From Nitrospirae bacterium RBG_19FT_COMBO_42_15 (GTDB lineage: Bacteria; Nitrospirota; CAKKRA01; 9FT-COMBO-42-15), in assembly GCA_001803815.1 (NCBI GenBank), contig MHEL01000059.1, positions 1 through 6,021 on the forward strand: 6,021 bases of DNA, read 5' to 3'. Position 1 is the stretch's first letter, and each line of letters begins with the position of its first letter. The notes below the pieces were generated by a model that had not been told where the DNA came from, ran no database searches, and worked only from the letters and a program-made list of their open reading frames with translations. Both the position numbers and the translations under genes were made by a program. This document shows positions 5,286 to 6,021 of the stretch, one piece after another.

Positions 5286-5479
5286 AAACTGTAAAGTATA
5301 TGGATGAGGAAGTTGTAATTAAGAAAGCCATAGAGGCTCTTATTAAAGAATTGGGGCCAATAGAAGCCATCCGTTTTATTAGTATGCCAAAAAAGAAGAG
5401 GATAGAGAGCGTGAAGCGTCATAAAGAATGGCAAAAGCTTTTGGACAAAGCGAAGTTTTTTGATGAGGTCTTTGCGTAG
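5282..5479 (+). CDS. Putative antitoxin partner of the PIN protein (65 aa)
   Basis: This short basic helical protein begins at GTG 5282-5284, which overlaps the PIN stop (GTGA) and has AAGGAGGG about 6 nt upstream. An ATG at 5300 would shorten it by six residues and lacks such an SD. Residues 9-32 (EEVVIKKAIEALIKELGP and following) are predicted helical with a GPIEAIRFI turn, followed by a Lys-rich segment and a hydrophobic end, KFFDEVFA. I see no clear DNA-binding motif, but its size, overlap and position fit an antitoxin that binds and blocks the PIN protein. In most VapBC-type pairs the antitoxin gene comes first; here it is second. Function is inferred from context. Confidence 0.7.
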   Translation: MKTVKYMDEEVVIKKAIEALIKELGPIEAIRFISMPKKKRIESVKRHKEWQKLLDKAKFFDEVFA

Positions 5480-5504
5480 CCTTTTTATCTCACCAAAGCC
5501 CGCA

Positions 5505-5630
5505 AAAGCTTCACTGCCATACGCAGCTTCTCCTCGCCCGATTCCTTACAACTTATTTATCGGACCTCACATACCGAGGACGCCCTTTCCTGCCTGTCGG
5601 CAGACAGTGATGTCATGCCATTGCAGCTTT
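5505..5630. repeat. 126-bp element with imperfect terminal inverted repeats (copy B)
   Basis: The ends AAAGCTTCACTGCCAT (5505-5520) and ATGCCATTGCAGCTTT (5615-5630) are inverted copies with 13 of 16 matches. Inside are nested pairs: TCCTCG (5531-5536) with CGAGGA (5575-5580), and CCGAT (5538-5542) with ATCGG (5559-5563), then a compact CTGCC-TGTC-GGCAG hairpin near 5590-5603. The left end is the second copy of the repeat at 4636-4674. It is non-coding on both strands as far as I can judge. The structure fits a small palindromic or MITE-like repeat; no transposase is present. It fills most of the spacer between the antitoxin-like gene and the lipoprotein gene. Confidence 0.55.
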
Positions 5631-5651
5631 ATAATTTTCGCCAATATTTTA

Positions 5652-5680
5652 TTGATTTTTCAAGCTTTTTGTTGTATTTT
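5652..5680 (+). promoter_or_regulatory. Possible promoter of the lipoprotein gene
   Basis: TTGATT (5652-5657), 17 bp, then TATTTT (5675-5680). The spacing is ideal but both boxes are imperfect and the region is AT-rich, so this is a tentative call. It would give a leader of about 58 nt. Confidence 0.35.
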
Positions 5681-5744
5681 TAGGTTCAGTTTTGAAAAAG
5701 ATAGAAACCGGAGAAGAACTTGTTAGGCATCTCAGGAGGGGCAA

Positions 5745-6021
5745 ATGAAAATGTTTTCGTTTTCCGTAGCTAAGCGGCACCGCATCTTGGCTTTCTTTGC
5801 TATTAGTGCCGCCGCAATGCTTCTTGCAAGTTGTGCTACTCAACCGCATCCCAATGCGTACGATCCACCCGGCTTCTTCTCCGGTTTGCTGCATGGTTTT
5901 CTGATCTTCTTTAGCTTTATCGGGAGTTTGTTCACCGATTACCGTATATACGCGTTTCCCAACTCGGGAGGGTGGTATGACTTTGGCTACTTACTTGGGG
6001 CAAGTATGTTCCTTGGCGGCA
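5745..6021 (+). CDS. Small lipoprotein, C-terminally cut by the window
   Basis: ATG 5745 follows AGGAGGGG and the frame stays open to the window end (92 codons seen). A signal sequence (basic KRHR at 10-13, hydrophobic LAFFAISAAAMLLA) ends in the lipobox LASC, with C30 as the lipidated residue. After it come a short polar linker, a hydrophobic stretch GFFSGLLHGFLIFFSFIGSL (43-62), and NSGGWYDFGYLLGASMFLGG (73-92). I recall small membrane proteins in many bacteria with the same plan, a GLxHG segment then a GGWYxFGFLLG segment; their function is unknown. It should be anchored in a membrane. Its codons appear richer in G and C than the neighbouring genes, and GTTAGGC lies just upstream at 5722-5728, so acquisition by transfer is possible. 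Confidence 0.8.
   Translation, partial: MKMFSFSVAKRHRILAFFAISAAAMLLASCATQPHPNAYDPPGFFSGLLHGFLIFFSFIGSLFTDYRIYAFPNSGGWYDFGYLLGASMFLGG

Noticed and set aside
5460..5726. Plus-strand 88-codon frame after the antitoxin-like gene
   Set aside because: It starts within the preceding gene and reads through the structured repeat; no SD and no protein-like pattern.
4630..5728. PIN module as an integron gene cassette between GTTAGGT (4630-4636) and GTTAGGC (5722-5728)
   Set aside because: The core-site pattern is degenerate and also occurs at 4568-4574. I found no matching RYYYAAC partner box at a suitable distance before either site, and there is no integrase in the window.
5692..5748. Short TTG-initiated frame ending EELVRHLRRGK, with its stop overlapping the lipoprotein ATG
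   Set aside because: The end looks protein-like, but there is no SD, the frame is closed just upstream at 5653-5655, and it is too short to judge.

Overview
The window reads as an ordinary chromosomal segment of a low-to-moderate GC, Gram-negative-type bacterium. Conserved genes (rplU, rpmA, universal stress protein, GlcD-type oxidase, AmmeMemoRadiSam radical SAM enzyme) are separated by spacers rich in palindromic repeats. The combination of a BCAM0308-type two-CxxC protein, a universal stress protein, a GlcD-like oxidase and clustered ATTCCCGC/GCGGGAAT palindromes is what I would expect from an uncultivated anaerobe of the Desulfobacterota or Nitrospirota kind. That placement is inference and rests on general resemblance only.

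Layout. Positions 1-480 (minus) hold the N-terminal 160 residues of a radical SAM enzyme of the AmrS family, cut by the window edge. Positions 481-740 carry four palindromic repeat units. Positions 741-1744 (minus) are a two-gene operon, universal stress protein then BCAM0308-like zinc-ribbon-type protein, joined by an ATGA overlap and preceded by a good promoter. Divergent from it, 1863-3242 (plus) encodes a 459-residue FAD-linked oxidase of the GlcD/D-lactate dehydrogenase family. Positions 3311-3490 (minus) encode a 59-residue protein with eight cysteines. It lies behind a near-consensus promoter (TTGACA-17-TATATT) and a leader of about 150 nt that contains mutually exclusive hairpins and a possible 20-codon ORF.

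Positions 3747-4619 (plus) form the rplU-rpmA ribosomal protein operon, with its own promoter, a 107-bp imperfect palindrome between the genes that includes the rplU stop codon, and a textbook terminator after rpmA. obgE, the usual third gene, is absent. Positions 4800-5479 (plus) hold a PIN-domain ribonuclease gene overlapping a 65-codon gene by GTGA. This is probably a type II toxin-antitoxin pair, with a 9+9 bp palindrome over its likely -10 box. The pair lies between two related repeats in the same orientation (4636-4674 and 5510-5548). Positions 5745-6021 begin a small lipoprotein cut by the window edge.

I found no RNA genes, CRISPR array or transposase. No wholly new multi-gene system is evident. 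The most interesting items are the Cys-rich small protein with its long leader, the repeat inside the ribosomal operon, and the repeat-flanked PIN module.
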